From Minisyncoccota bacterium (GTDB taxonomy: Bacteria; Patescibacteriota; Minisyncoccia; Phycocordibacterales; UBA918), in assembly GCA_937975855.1 (NCBI GenBank), contig CALJTT010000019.1:1-42692 (forward strand): a stretch of 42,692 nt of DNA, in the 5' to 3' direction. The notes beneath the pieces were generated by a model. That model had not been told where the DNA came from and searched no databases. It saw only the letters and a program-made list of their open reading frames with translations. Positions 7,743 to 17,084 of the stretch are shown here, one piece after another; positions within the stretch are counted from its first letter, which is position 1, and each line of letters starts with the position of its first letter. Both the position numbers and the translations under genes were made by a program.

Positions 7743-10700
7743 ATGCGATTGTTGATGGGAACAACCTCGCAGCGGAAGCTGCGTTCATACTGCTCATTTT
7801 GGCTAGTCCTAACGATCTTGATGATCGATTGTTTTGCTCTGTTAGAGCACGGAATTTGGCGCGCTTCTGAGACGCAAGCCGCGACTGGCGACTTCTCGGT
7901 TTTCCGCGAAGCTACCGGAACCGAGGTAATTGCTGGCGCAGGAAACGACGTGACCTGGGACACAACGGTCAGTGCAAACGCCAACATTGCACTGCAGGTA
8001 AACACGTCGGACATTGACCTGGCTGATGGTGGGAAATACTTAGTTTTATATAACGCATGGACGGAACAAGGGGGTGAGGGTGGTGCAAATCGACGATCGC
8101 TAAATTCTTATTTGACTGTGAACGGAACGGCTTCTGCCTATGGCTGGGGAGCGGGATATTTCCGAGACTCAGAAAGCGACCTGACCGCGTACAACTCGGG
8201 CGCTGCGATTCTTGATGTCACTGCTGGCGACGACGTCGCCGTTGTGCTCGACCGGACAGATTCTAACGCTGGTGGAGGTACTGCAATTCGCCCTGGGACA
8301 AACGGCGTCAGTATTCTTAAACTCGACGACACGCTGGACTATTTGCGAGTTAATCAGAGTACCAACAGTGCGGACATCAGTGGTAACACCGCTTTTACAG
8401 CGACCACGTTTGACACAGCTGACGAAGTTGATACCGATTCCTTTGGATTTACCGCTGGCGGTTCGGCGGTTACTCTTAAGGGCGCAATCGACCAGATGTT
8501 CATAGTGACGTTTAATGTCCGGCTAGATTCTGGTTCAACCAATCGTCAAAATTACGAGGCGCGCCTGCTACTTGGCGGCGGGGAGGTTGATGGTACTCGC
8601 ACCACAACCTACTGGGCTGGTAGTAACGGCACGCAAAGTGGCACTTTGCAGTACGTAGGAATTGTTAAAAAGACATCTGCGTCAGACCAGACTCTGACAC
8701 TAGACGTGCGTCGGGAAAGCAGCACCAGCGGCACGACGAACATTGTTGGGGGAGAGACAGCTATGGCTTTGGTCGCTATCCCAGAAACAGCCGAAGTTTT
8801 GTCGGTGACAAACAACGGCACTCAGGCACTTACTTCGGCTCAAAGTGCATTCAACTGGAATCAACAAATTGCTACAGCGCCGACATATTTTACTCATGAC
8901 ACCGTAACGAATAATAATCAGGTGTCTGTTGCACAAGATGGCGACTATCTGTTTTTTGGTAGTACATACACCAGCCGCACCAGTGGAAAGGGGCGTGATG
9001 TACCTCGGATTGAATGGGTGCTTGATAGCACTGTTCAATCGTACGGTGGCCACGGCGCCTATAACCGCGGTAGCCAAGGTGGTACAGCCTACACCGCTGG
9101 TGGAGCTAGTGCGCTGTTGTTTCCGGGTATGACCACGGGCGAAGTGGTCGAGTTGTATCATTCAGACGAAACTACCGGTACACCCGACGCGTCTTTTGCG
9201 GCAAACCGGGTCGCTTTGCAAGGGGTGGAAGTCAGTACACTGGTACCACCGGTGGTTACGGTTGATGTAAACGTGTCGATGAATGGTGCACAGATAGCAA
9301 CGACCGCCCCAGCAATGGCGGATTTGGTAGTCAGCGAGCAGTTGGCGATTGTCGAAAATTCCCTGGCCCGCAACGTGACGAGTGTTCGATTTACAGAGGC
9401 GGGAACAGTGGACGCGACTACTGGTCTAGATAACATCAGATTGTTTTACGAACTGGATACCACGTTTCCATACGACTGTTTAAGCGAATCATACTCTGGG
9501 GCTGAGGCTCAATTTGGTGCTTCCAGCACGTTTAGCGGCGCCAATGGAACGGTTGTGTTTTCTGATAGTGTATCTATTTCTCCGACACAGGCGTTTTGTG
9601 GTTATGTCGTAGCGGATGTGACCGACAGCGCCATTGACTCTGAAACTATCGACTTGTACATGGCTGACCCTAGTCTGGATGTTGTATTGACCGGGTCGCC
9701 TTCGATCGATCCTGTTATACCAATCGGCACAACGTTGACGACTGTTGTCGACACAGAATTAACGCAGACGCACTATCACTGGCGTAACGACGACGGTAAT
9801 GAAGCCGCAGCGACCTCTGCTAGTGGCGGGGCTGAGGACACTGCCGTCAACGACCTGTCTGTTGGTTTGACTAGAAGACTTCGTGTTGCAATCACTGCGC
9901 CTGGCTCTGGCTTTGGGGTAGAACAGTTCCGTCTTGAATATAGCGAAAAGGTTAACTCCTGTGCAGATGTTTCAGCCTGGACTGACGTGGGTGACGTTGG
10001 TGGAGCTTGGGACATGTCGGACTCGACTTTCTTGGCTGAAGGGGCAAATACCACCAACGTGTCGGTGGCGATCGGTGGTGTGTCTGACAGCGCGTTGACT
10101 TTCCTTAGTACAAACGGAGGTGTGCGTGATGCATCGTCTGAGACCGACCCGCTAAACGTAAGTGCCGGAGATTTGGTCGAGCTAGAATACTCTGTCGAAC
10201 CGACTGCTTCGGCTGTGGGTGGGGTGGGATATTGTTTTCGGGTGACTGACGCGGGCGCTGCTTTGCGACAATATGACGTTTACCCCGAAGCTGCTTTACT
10301 GGCCGGTATTGTTGTCGATGGAGTAGGCAATTTTGCAGCGACTGCTGTCTCCGGTACGGACGATGCATACATCGGTGGTTCGTTTTCAGCGGTAAACAAC
10401 AGCGGTAGCTTCACTGTCACGGAGGTCATAGTGACCGAGACAGGCACAGTTGACGCGGCGGCTTACCTTGGCAACCCGCGATTGTTTTACGAAAGCGACA
10501 CCTCTGCACCGCTGGATTGTGCTAGTGAGTCTTACAGTGGAACCGAAAGTCAGGCTGCCGGTAGTGCCTTCCTGGACGCTAACGGCACGACAACCTTCAC
10601 CCTCAGTTCGCCGATTTCGGTAACCGAGGCATTTTGTGCGTACGTTGTGGTGGATATATCTAGCACAACACCAGACGGAGAAACTGTAGCATTTGAGATT

Positions 10701-13700
10701 TCCAACCCAAGTTCCCAGGTGACGATCGTCGGAGCCAGTGTGGGGCCAGGAAGTGTTGTTAGCCCAGCTGGCAGTACGGTGATAAACGCGCCGGCTTTGT
10801 CCCAGGTCAATTATCATTGGCGTACTGATGGTGCAAATGAATCTACTGCGCCGTCTGCCTCGGGCGGGGTGGAAAATACAGGGATCATCGACGTGTTCCA
10901 GGGTACAAATCGACGACTGCGAGTATCTGTCGCCAACGATGGTAGCGCTACAAAGAGCGCTGCCTCGCTTCGGCTCGAGTACGGTAGCAAAGTCACCACC
11001 TGTGCCAACGTTGGAGTTTGGCAACGGGTCGACGATGGTGTTGCTTTTGAAATGGCCTCGACTTCACAGTTGGTCGATGGCAGCGACACAACCAACATTG
11101 CCGTGTCTGGTGGTGGAGTCACTGACTCTGCCGGGACGTTCCTGAGTCCTAACGGTGCTCAGGAAGAGCTGTCTGACCAAGCGGCCTCGTTTGCGCTTTC
11201 CACCACGGAGTTCGTAGAATTGGAATATGCGATTCAGGCGACCGACGCGTCGAGCTTTGGGGCCACGTATTGTTTCCGGTTGACAGACGCTGGTCAGGCG
11301 TTTGGCACGTATGTTAACTATCCTGAATTGACTGTGCAGGAACGGCAGGACTTCTTTGTGCAACGAGGTATAGAAACTGTCAGTGGCACCGGACTGACTT
11401 TGACGGCTGGGATTGACTACACGGCACCCGCTAGTACTGATTCTGCCTTTGTACGCATCACAAACACGCAGCTGACCGGCGCCGGTAGTGACACACTGGG
11501 TGCGACCCAGAACGCAGATGATCTGTATGCCTATATTACTGGCCCGGTTGATTTGACTACCGGATTCACAATCACCAGACCACCAACCGCGGCTGACAAT
11601 ACTCGCGTTTCGTGGGAAATTGTTGAATTTATTGGGATTGCCGGCAGCGATAACGAGTTCATCGTACGTGACGCTGACGAGGTTATTTATGGAGGCGCCA
11701 GCTTGACAGCCTCGGGGTCGACTGTCCCTGGTGTGGTCAATGACGCTGATGTAGTGGTGTTTATTACTGGTCAGTACAATCCAGATGCGGCAAACAAAAA
11801 CTTTAACACCGGTATGTCGATTTCCAGCTGGAACGCAGCAACTGACGTGCCGGTTTTCGACCGAGGTGATGCCGATGGAGTGGCTGCCGGGGTAAGTTAT
11901 GCCGTGGTTGAGTTCACCGGCGCAAACTGGAACGTGCAGCGAGTAGAACATACATACACAGCTGCTGGAACCGTCGAGACCGAAACTATCTCTGCGGTCA
12001 ACGCTTTGACGCGCACCTTTTTGCATACACAAAAATTAGCTGGTGACGAGCTTGATAACGTTGATGAAAACGGTCACGAGGTGTGGCTGTCGAGCATCGG
12101 TGCTGTTTCGTTTTTGCTTGAGCCGGGGTCGAGTGTGCCGGCCGATCAGCGTTCGGTGGCCTGGGTGATTGAGAATACCCAGCTGGGGGCTGGAGCGCTC
12201 AAGGTGTACCGGACGGCTGACACTATCTTGGCGACCAACGTGCAGCCGACGTCATATCTTTATCCGATCGGTGCTACTGTCAGTCCTTCTAATGCGTCTA
12301 TTTGGGCAAACAACCGCAGTAGCGGTTCAGGCAACGCTCACCCTCGAGGTATTTTAGGAGCGCGGATTTTTGACGAAACGCAGTTTGAGCTGTGGAAGAG
12401 TGATGAGCGCGAAGATCAGTCTTTCCGGGTTGAGGTAGTGGAGTGGCCAGTAGCAGAAACGTCAATCCGGCAAACTCACTTTAGGCTTTACGTTGACAAC
12501 GACACGCTGACACCAACGGATCCATGGCCACCGGGGCCGAGTGACCTGGGCGAGAATACAGCCATGACCGACCTGGACGAGCCGTTAGGTCTAGGCGAGC
12601 GAACGCGTATTCGTACCGGATTGTTCATTAACAACGCATCTTTGATTGCCGAGAGCGCGTCGTTCAAGTTGCAATATGGCCGAAGAGTCACAACTTGTTC
12701 AGCAGTATCTGTATGGGGCGATGTCGGATCGCCTGGCAGTTCCGCTATATGGCGTGGCTTTGATGCGTCGCCGGCAGACAATGCTACTTTGCCTAGTGGG
12801 CTGTTGTCTGTGACCAATGAGCTGGGTACCTATGAAGAAGATTCACCATCGGCGTCGAACCCCGCAACGGTTGAAATTGGTGACTATGTCGAGTATGACT
12901 GGAATGTCGAGCACAACGCGGCCTTCCAAAAAAGCAGTTATTGTTTCCGTATGGTGCACAGCGACGGTGAGGAGATTGACGGTTACGACATTTACCCCAT
13001 TATTCGGACCACTGGTTACACGCCTGTGATTGTGAATTGGCGCTGGTACGACGATGAAACAAACGCAACTCCAGCAACTGCTTTGGCAGCCGAACAAACT
13101 GCTCCCGTTGATATTGTTGCAAGTAATACTGTAAAGCTGCGTGTCGCCGTCACCGAAGTCGAGGGTGCACCAGGAGAAGATATAAAATTCAACCTCGAGT
13201 ACTCACAGTGGTCGGATTTCCGTGACGGAGGAACTACGCTAACGTCCACTACTTCTTGTGTTGGTTTGACCCGGACTTGGTGTTACCAAGACGGCGCCGG
13301 GATCGACAACCAAACGTTAGATTCAACTGTCCTGTCAGGCGTTGATGCGTGTGTCAGTGGCGTAGGCGATGGCTGTGGTACGCACAACGAGGCAGAAAGT
13401 TTGATCGGCTTTTACCAACAGCCTGTTTTTACAACTTCTGAACACGAGTTCACTTTGCTACACAATAGCGTCGGGTTTGATCAGGTTTATTATTTCCGAA
13501 TGGTAGACGCCACCAACGGTGTTCCTCTGGTTGCGTCTACTAGCTATCCAAGTCTTACCACCGAGGGTGCCGCTTTGACCTTTTCGATCAGCGGATTGAA
13601 CGCCGGTTCTGTTTACGAGGGTGTTACTCTCGACTCGACAACCACTGCCACAGACGTTGGGTTTGGAACATTACCGTTCAATAGTCAGGTTGAGGCCGGG

Positions 13701-14093
13701 CAGCGACTGACTGTTTATACAAATGGTACAGAGGGGTATCGCGTGTATCTGCAGGCAGATCAACAGCTGACCAGCCAAAATGGCGAGGAACTAAACTCCG
13801 TCACCGGAACAAACGCCGTGCCGTCAGATTGGAACACTGGCTGTGTCGGCGCGGCCAGTAGTTGCTTCGGGTATCACGTAGGGGACAATATTCTGTACGA
13901 CGGTTCGGTCCGGTTTGCGCTGGACGATTCGTACGCGGCCCTCAACACCACAACACCAGTGGAGGTAATGGCCAGTGGAGTTCCGGTAACATTTGATACA
14001 AGTGAGATCATCTACCGTACAGAGGTCAGCGAATCTCAACCAGCGGGAGACTACATAACAACCCTTCGTTATATTGTGGTTCCGGTGTTCTAG
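7743..14093 (+). CDS. giant modular secreted/surface protein (2,116 aa)
   Basis: The N-terminus has a basic start and a hydrophobic segment (about 16-36) that should direct export. Modules repeat. A type-B module (about 505-660 and 850-1015) shares RLFYE-DT, SESYSG and FC-YVV. A type-C module begins YHWR-D near 677 and 1023, with weaker copies at about 1579 and 1765 (NWRWYDDE), and carries RRLRV, LEYS, a Cys pair and YCFR. The C-terminal domain (about 1940-2116) ends in QPAGDYITTLRYIVVPVF, a style I associate with CPR secreted proteins. Paired Cys suggest disulfides outside the cell. No sortase motif or C-terminal membrane anchor is seen. A role in host or surface attachment is inference. Confidence 0.85.
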   Translation: MRLLMGTTSQRKLRSYCSFWLVLTILMIDCFALLEHGIWRASETQAATGDFSVFREATGTEVIAGAGNDVTWDTTVSANANIALQVNTSDIDLADGGKYLVLYNAWTEQGGEGGANRRSLNSYLTVNGTASAYGWGAGYFRDSESDLTAYNSGAAILDVTAGDDVAVVLDRTDSNAGGGTAIRPGTNGVSILKLDDTLDYLRVNQSTNSADISGNTAFTATTFDTADEVDTDSFGFTAGGSAVTLKGAIDQMFIVTFNVRLDSGSTNRQNYEARLLLGGGEVDGTRTTTYWAGSNGTQSGTLQYVGIVKKTSASDQTLTLDVRRESSTSGTTNIVGGETAMALVAIPETAEVLSVTNNGTQALTSAQSAFNWNQQIATAPTYFTHDTVTNNNQVSVAQDGDYLFFGSTYTSRTSGKGRDVPRIEWVLDSTVQSYGGHGAYNRGSQGGTAYTAGGASALLFPGMTTGEVVELYHSDETTGTPDASFAANRVALQGVEVSTLVPPVVTVDVNVSMNGAQIATTAPAMADLVVSEQLAIVENSLARNVTSVRFTEAGTVDATTGLDNIRLFYELDTTFPYDCLSESYSGAEAQFGASSTFSGANGTVVFSDSVSISPTQAFCGYVVADVTDSAIDSETIDLYMADPSLDVVLTGSPSIDPVIPIGTTLTTVVDTELTQTHYHWRNDDGNEAAATSASGGAEDTAVNDLSVGLTRRLRVAITAPGSGFGVEQFRLEYSEKVNSCADVSAWTDVGDVGGAWDMSDSTFLAEGANTTNVSVAIGGVSDSALTFLSTNGGVRDASSETDPLNVSAGDLVELEYSVEPTASAVGGVGYCFRVTDAGAALRQYDVYPEAALLAGIVVDGVGNFAATAVSGTDDAYIGGSFSAVNNSGSFTVTEVIVTETGTVDAAAYLGNPRLFYESDTSAPLDCASESYSGTESQAAGSAFLDANGTTTFTLSSPISVTEAFCAYVVVDISSTTPDGETVAFEISNPSSQVTIVGASVGPGSVVSPAGSTVINAPALSQVNYHWRTDGANESTAPSASGGVENTGIIDVFQGTNRRLRVSVANDGSATKSAASLRLEYGSKVTTCANVGVWQRVDDGVAFEMASTSQLVDGSDTTNIAVSGGGVTDSAGTFLSPNGAQEELSDQAASFALSTTEFVELEYAIQATDASSFGATYCFRLTDAGQAFGTYVNYPELTVQERQDFFVQRGIETVSGTGLTLTAGIDYTAPASTDSAFVRITNTQLTGAGSDTLGATQNADDLYAYITGPVDLTTGFTITRPPTAADNTRVSWEIVEFIGIAGSDNEFIVRDADEVIYGGASLTASGSTVPGVVNDADVVVFITGQYNPDAANKNFNTGMSISSWNAATDVPVFDRGDADGVAAGVSYAVVEFTGANWNVQRVEHTYTAAGTVETETISAVNALTRTFLHTQKLAGDELDNVDENGHEVWLSSIGAVSFLLEPGSSVPADQRSVAWVIENTQLGAGALKVYRTADTILATNVQPTSYLYPIGATVSPSNASIWANNRSSGSGNAHPRGILGARIFDETQFELWKSDEREDQSFRVEVVEWPVAETSIRQTHFRLYVDNDTLTPTDPWPPGPSDLGENTAMTDLDEPLGLGERTRIRTGLFINNASLIAESASFKLQYGRRVTTCSAVSVWGDVGSPGSSAIWRGFDASPADNATLPSGLLSVTNELGTYEEDSPSASNPATVEIGDYVEYDWNVEHNAAFQKSSYCFRMVHSDGEEIDGYDIYPIIRTTGYTPVIVNWRWYDDETNATPATALAAEQTAPVDIVASNTVKLRVAVTEVEGAPGEDIKFNLEYSQWSDFRDGGTTLTSTTSCVGLTRTWCYQDGAGIDNQTLDSTVLSGVDACVSGVGDGCGTHNEAESLIGFYQQPVFTTSEHEFTLLHNSVGFDQVYYFRMVDATNGVPLVASTSYPSLTTEGAALTFSISGLNAGSVYEGVTLDSTTTATDVGFGTLPFNSQVEAGQRLTVYTNGTEGYRVYLQADQQLTSQNGEELNSVTGTNAVPSDWNTGCVGAASSCFGYHVGDNILYDGSVRFALDDSYAALNTTTPVEVMASGVPVTFDTSEIIYRTEVSESQPAGDYITTLRYIVVPVF

Positions 14094-14353
14094 ATATTTT
14101 TCCGAGGCTTGTTCTCGTACACTTTTGGTTTCGGTAAACGTTTGTAGTCCCACTGTTTGGTCGTCTCTCCTTTGGTGTTTATGAGGCTGACACGACTGGG
14201 TCGATTGGCGGCGGCTACCTTTTTTGTGTGTTCCATAGCATCTTGGAAATCGTCCTTAGAAAACTTCTGCAACAGCCGCTCGCCCAAAAGCGTCACTCGA
14301 ACCAAATGTATCGAGGCAAACTCTCTATCTGAACGCAAACGGTATTTGGTCAT
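14090..14353 (-). CDS. small basic hypothetical protein
   Basis: An 87-residue protein rich in Lys and Arg, with no motif I recognise. It starts MTKYRLRSDREF and ends KVYENKPRKNI. Its stop codon overlaps that of the giant gene in convergent orientation. Its start lies 26 nt from the tRNA-Asn promoter, pointing the other way. Charge suggests nucleic-acid contact, but this is weak. Confidence 0.55.
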   Translation of the reverse strand: MTKYRLRSDREFASIHLVRVTLLGERLLQKFSKDDFQDAMEHTKKVAAANRPSRVSLINTKGETTKQWDYKRLPKPKVYENKPRKNI

Positions 14354-14379
14354 ATCGACAATGTATCACAACTTATCTG

Positions 14380-14407
14380 TTGTAACTTGGGAGAAAAAAT
14401 GTAAAAT
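14380..14407 (+). promoter_or_regulatory. promoter of tRNA-Asn transcript
   Basis: TTGTAA (14380-14385) and TAAAAT (14402-14407) are separated by 16 bp. The predicted start near 14414 lies about 120 nt upstream of the mature tRNA. Confidence 0.55.
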
Positions 14408-14461
14408 AGCTCGTACTTGCCTTATCGAGGTAAGAGAGTGTTGGAAGCAATTCCTCCATTC

Positions 14462-14486
14462 CGGCTGTATGCATTCGCATACGCCG
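14462..14486 (+). other. hairpin in tRNA-Asn precursor leader
   Basis: CGGC-T-GTATGC pairs with GCATAC-GCCG across an ATTC loop: 10 bp with one bulged T. A weaker hairpin (CTTGCCT/AGGTAAG) sits near 14416-14434. They may guide processing of the precursor. Confidence 0.45.
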
Positions 14487-14532
14487 TTCATTCGGAGATC
14501 TAATGTAAGTAAACTTCCATTATTCTCCTCAT

Positions 14533-14608
14533 TCCGGCGTAGCTCAGCTGGTAGAGCAGTTGACTGTTAATCAATTTGTCGCAGGTTCGAGTCCTGCCGC
14601 CGGAGCCA
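14533..14608 (+). tRNA. tRNA-Asn (anticodon GUU), CCA encoded
   Basis: The acceptor stem TCCGGCG pairs with CGCCGGA; D-arm AGCTCAGCTGGTAGAGC, anticodon loop CTGTTAA (GUU), T-arm GCAGG-TTCGAGT-CCTGC, discriminator G and encoded CCA are all present. The gene is intact although element A is integrated next to it. The recombinase frame reads antisense through the 3' half. Confidence 0.97.
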
Positions 14609-16111
14609 GTTAGGACTATCAGATAGTTCTAGTACTAAATTGAAGGGAGAAGCTAGGGTAAAACCTAGCTTTTTTCCTTGTACGGTAGGGTTCTGAAGTA
14701 GGTAATTCAAAAATGCACGTTTTGAGGAAGCTTCAGAACTATTTTCAAAGATGGTCTTTGCTCTTCGTGCTACAGATATGACTGTAGCAACTGTTGTTTG
14801 GTAGTTGCTGTCTGCCTTGTTGTGTTCTGCCATCTCAATTTCAAGTGTCTGGATTTGGTCTTGGTACTCTTGATGCTTTTTGTCATAGATGTCCTTAGTA
14901 ATACTCTGGTCTAAAAATGCATCTAGCAAACGGTCCGATTTAGCTTTTAGTTTATCGTAGTCAGCTCGTATACGATTTATCTGAGCTTTATGAAAAACAA
15001 CCTCAGCTTCTGTGTTTTTTCGTAACTCATCAACTAAATCATTCTGCACTTCTTCAGTAATGCTTTCAAAGCGTTCCAGAACGTCATATACGGGCTTCAG
15101 AAGGTCTTTCTCTGGTACGTATATCCTTTTACATATCTTCTTTGCATTAGAGCAGGAATAGTACGTATAGGTCTTACCGCTTGGTTTAACTTTTGTTTCT
15201 CCACTGATGGTGCATCCACAGTTTTCGCACTTCAAAAGACCTTTAAAAATAAAGTCTTTGGACAGAGCTTTGTTTGGTTTTCTTTTCCTGCCAGCACAAA
15301 TTTCCTGACATCTATCAAACAGTTCTTTAGTGATCAGCTTTGGATACCTGTGTGGGTATGGACCATACTTTTTTGATACCGCTACTCCATAGTAAAAGCT
15401 ATCTTTAATGATGTAATCAATATTACTCCTTGATATAACGCCTCCCTTAAGGCTTCTTAATCCGAGTTTTGTAATTTCCTGTCGGGCGGTTTCAAGTGAA
15501 TGGTTACCTGTCGCGTACAGCTCAAATAGCTTTTGGATTAAGTGTCCACGATCTGGGTCAATGATAATATCTTTTCGCAAACGTTTATGTTCGTCTAAGG
15601 CTATGTTTAGGTAACCAAGCCTTACAGTACCTGTCCATTCTCCATTACGACGCTTCTGTTCAAACGCTCTTTTAACATTGTCTCCAATAGCATCTGAATA
15701 GTATTTAGCTAAACCTAAACTCATTCCAAATTGAAACTTTTCAACCGCTGACATCTGATTATTGATAACCTGTCCATCAGATACAAAATGTAGTTCAATT
15801 TCATCAGCTAGTGCCATCTCGTATAAAGTACCAACTCGCTTATCGAAAACGCTACGAGAAAGACGGTCAACTTTATCAAAGCAAACCGCGACCTTTTCTT
15901 TTTTAGCTAGCTTTTGAACAAATTCAAGAAGCTTATCAAACTCATCTCTTTTAGATTTGTAGGCACTTTCATCAAAGCTAAAGGTAGTTGGAACTTCTTC
16001 AAGGTCATTTCGTTTACAGTATTCTGAAATACGTTCTATTTGAGCAGGCAATGAGTTACCAGCATCTTTTTGTTCTTCTGTTGAAACTCTGGATACATTG
16101 ATTGCTTTCAT
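14567..16111 (-). CDS. large serine recombinase of element A
   Basis: The catalytic domain begins MKAINVSRVSTEEQ, with Ser and Arg of the RVST nucleophile motif, and continues with CFDKVDRLSR and ELHFVSDGQ. A recombinase domain, a zinc ribbon (CENCGCTI...CSNAKKICKR) and a long coiled coil (about 370-450) follow. This is the architecture of phage and ICE integrases. The track start is a TTG; the ATG at 16111, 1 nt after the methyltransferase stop, matches the paralogue's start. The last 12 residues (from LRRQDSN) are encoded by the antisense strand of tRNA-Asn, so the gene abuts the integration junction. It is closely related to the recombinase at 23569. Confidence 0.94.
   Translation of the reverse strand: MKAINVSRVSTEEQKDAGNSLPAQIERISEYCKRNDLEEVPTTFSFDESAYKSKRDEFDKLLEFVQKLAKKEKVAVCFDKVDRLSRSVFDKRVGTLYEMALADEIELHFVSDGQVINNQMSAVEKFQFGMSLGLAKYYSDAIGDNVKRAFEQKRRNGEWTGTVRLGYLNIALDEHKRLRKDIIIDPDRGHLIQKLFELYATGNHSLETARQEITKLGLRSLKGGVISRSNIDYIIKDSFYYGVAVSKKYGPYPHRYPKLITKELFDRCQEICAGRKRKPNKALSKDFIFKGLLKCENCGCTISGETKVKPSGKTYTYYSCSNAKKICKRIYVPEKDLLKPVYDVLERFESITEEVQNDLVDELRKNTEAEVVFHKAQINRIRADYDKLKAKSDRLLDAFLDQSITKDIYDKKHQEYQDQIQTLEIEMAEHNKADSNYQTTVATVISVARRAKTIFENSSEASSKRAFLNYLLQNPTVQGKKLGFTLASPFNLVLELSDSPNWLRRQDSNLRQID
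14615..14627. other. palindrome next to tRNA-Asn, candidate attL core
   Basis: ACTATC-A-GATAGT is a perfect inverted repeat centred on one base, 7 nt after the tRNA CCA end and inside the recombinase tail. Serine-recombinase sites are imperfect dyads, so this is a candidate half of the junction. I found no matching copy at the other end. Confidence 0.3.
14650..14675 (+). terminator. rho-independent terminator of tRNA-Asn, embedded in recombinase gene
   Basis: AAGCTAGG and CCTAGCTT pair around a GTAAAA loop, followed by a T run. It lies 42 nt downstream of the tRNA on the tRNA strand. The same DNA, read on the other strand, encodes KLGFTLAS of the recombinase. Confidence 0.75.
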
Positions 16112-16112
16112 A

Positions 16113-17081
16113 TTAGTACTCAAGTGCTTTTGTAATATTTTTTGTCATATGCCACATAACAACAGGGGCGACAGCATTACCAAGTGCACGATAATTCTTA
16201 CCTTTTCCATCCAGTAGTTTGAAGTTTTCAGGGAAAGATTGAATTCTCGCAACTTCTCTTGGTGTAAACATTCGGTACCTATCTTTTTCGAATAGCACAG
16301 GATCTGTACTGTTAAGACTCACTTTAGCTAAATGAGAAGTTACTGTATTGCAAGGCTCATTGATATTTTGGGCTCGTCCCTTGTTCATAGTTTTTGAGTT
16401 TTTTGATTTCTTCATTCCCTCAACCGCTCTTTCACTAAAATAATATTTTTCGTCGATTTCGTCTTCAAGAATATCTTTTATTGGAGTAAGGTTTTCTTTC
16501 AGAGTCCCTGTCGGAAAAGAGAAATTTTCAGAAGCCTTCTTGTCTCTAAAGCCAACTATGAATACACGTTCTCGTTTTTGGGGTACACCAAAGTGAGATG
16601 CATTCATAACTTGATAAGATACGTGGTACCCAGCATTTTCAAACTCCTGCAGTATTAAGGGAAAGGTCTCGCCTTTATTTGCTGAGAGTAAACCTTTTAC
16701 ATTTTCAGCGACAAAAGCTTTCGGTTTTTTGTCCTTCAGTACTCTACACATTTCAAAAAAAAGTTTCCCTTTTTCATCATCGTAACCAAGCCTTTTAGGA
16801 TTTTGAGCTACTACAGAAAAAGACTGACAGGGGAACCCTCCAGTTAATATATCGTGATCAGGAACATCTGAAGAAGCGATATCTCTAATGTCTGCCTGTA
16901 AACACTTGTTTTTAAAGTTTAGGTTGTAAATTTCGCAAACATCCTTATCGAAATCCGTCGCAAATACTGTTTGTGTCTTTAGTCTCGTGTATTTTTTACC
17001 CAGAAATTCAAATCCTCCTTCAGTGCCTAAATCCATTCCACCACAACCAGAAAAAAAAGAAGCTATTTTATAAGTACTCAT
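16113..17081 (-). CDS. C5-cytosine DNA methyltransferase A
   Basis: A 322-residue Dcm-type enzyme: motif I FFSGCGGMDLG, motif IV GGFPCQSFS (catalytic Cys), motif VI ENVKG, motif VIII QKRERVFIVG, IX TPREVARIQSFP, X YRALGNAVAP. All catalytic motifs are intact. It starts 3 nt after the endonuclease stop and stops 1 nt before the recombinase ATG, so it is translated within the HTH-to-recombinase operon. With methyltransferase B it probably protects opposite strands of one site. Confidence 0.95.
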   Translation of the reverse strand: MSTYKIASFFSGCGGMDLGTEGGFEFLGKKYTRLKTQTVFATDFDKDVCEIYNLNFKNKCLQADIRDIASSDVPDHDILTGGFPCQSFSVVAQNPKRLGYDDEKGKLFFEMCRVLKDKKPKAFVAENVKGLLSANKGETFPLILQEFENAGYHVSYQVMNASHFGVPQKRERVFIVGFRDKKASENFSFPTGTLKENLTPIKDILEDEIDEKYYFSERAVEGMKKSKNSKTMNKGRAQNINEPCNTVTSHLAKVSLNSTDPVLFEKDRYRMFTPREVARIQSFPENFKLLDGKGKNYRALGNAVAPVVMWHMTKNITKALEY

Positions 17082-17084
17082 ATT

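Noticed and set aside
11064-12032. 322-aa antisense ORF inside the giant gene
   Set aside because: Shadow of a GC-rich coding sequence; composition (Cys, His, Arg-rich) is non-natural and no motif is present.
14157-14570. 137-aa plus-strand ORF over the tRNA leader
   Set aside because: Covers the small basic gene, promoter, hairpins and tRNA; not coding.
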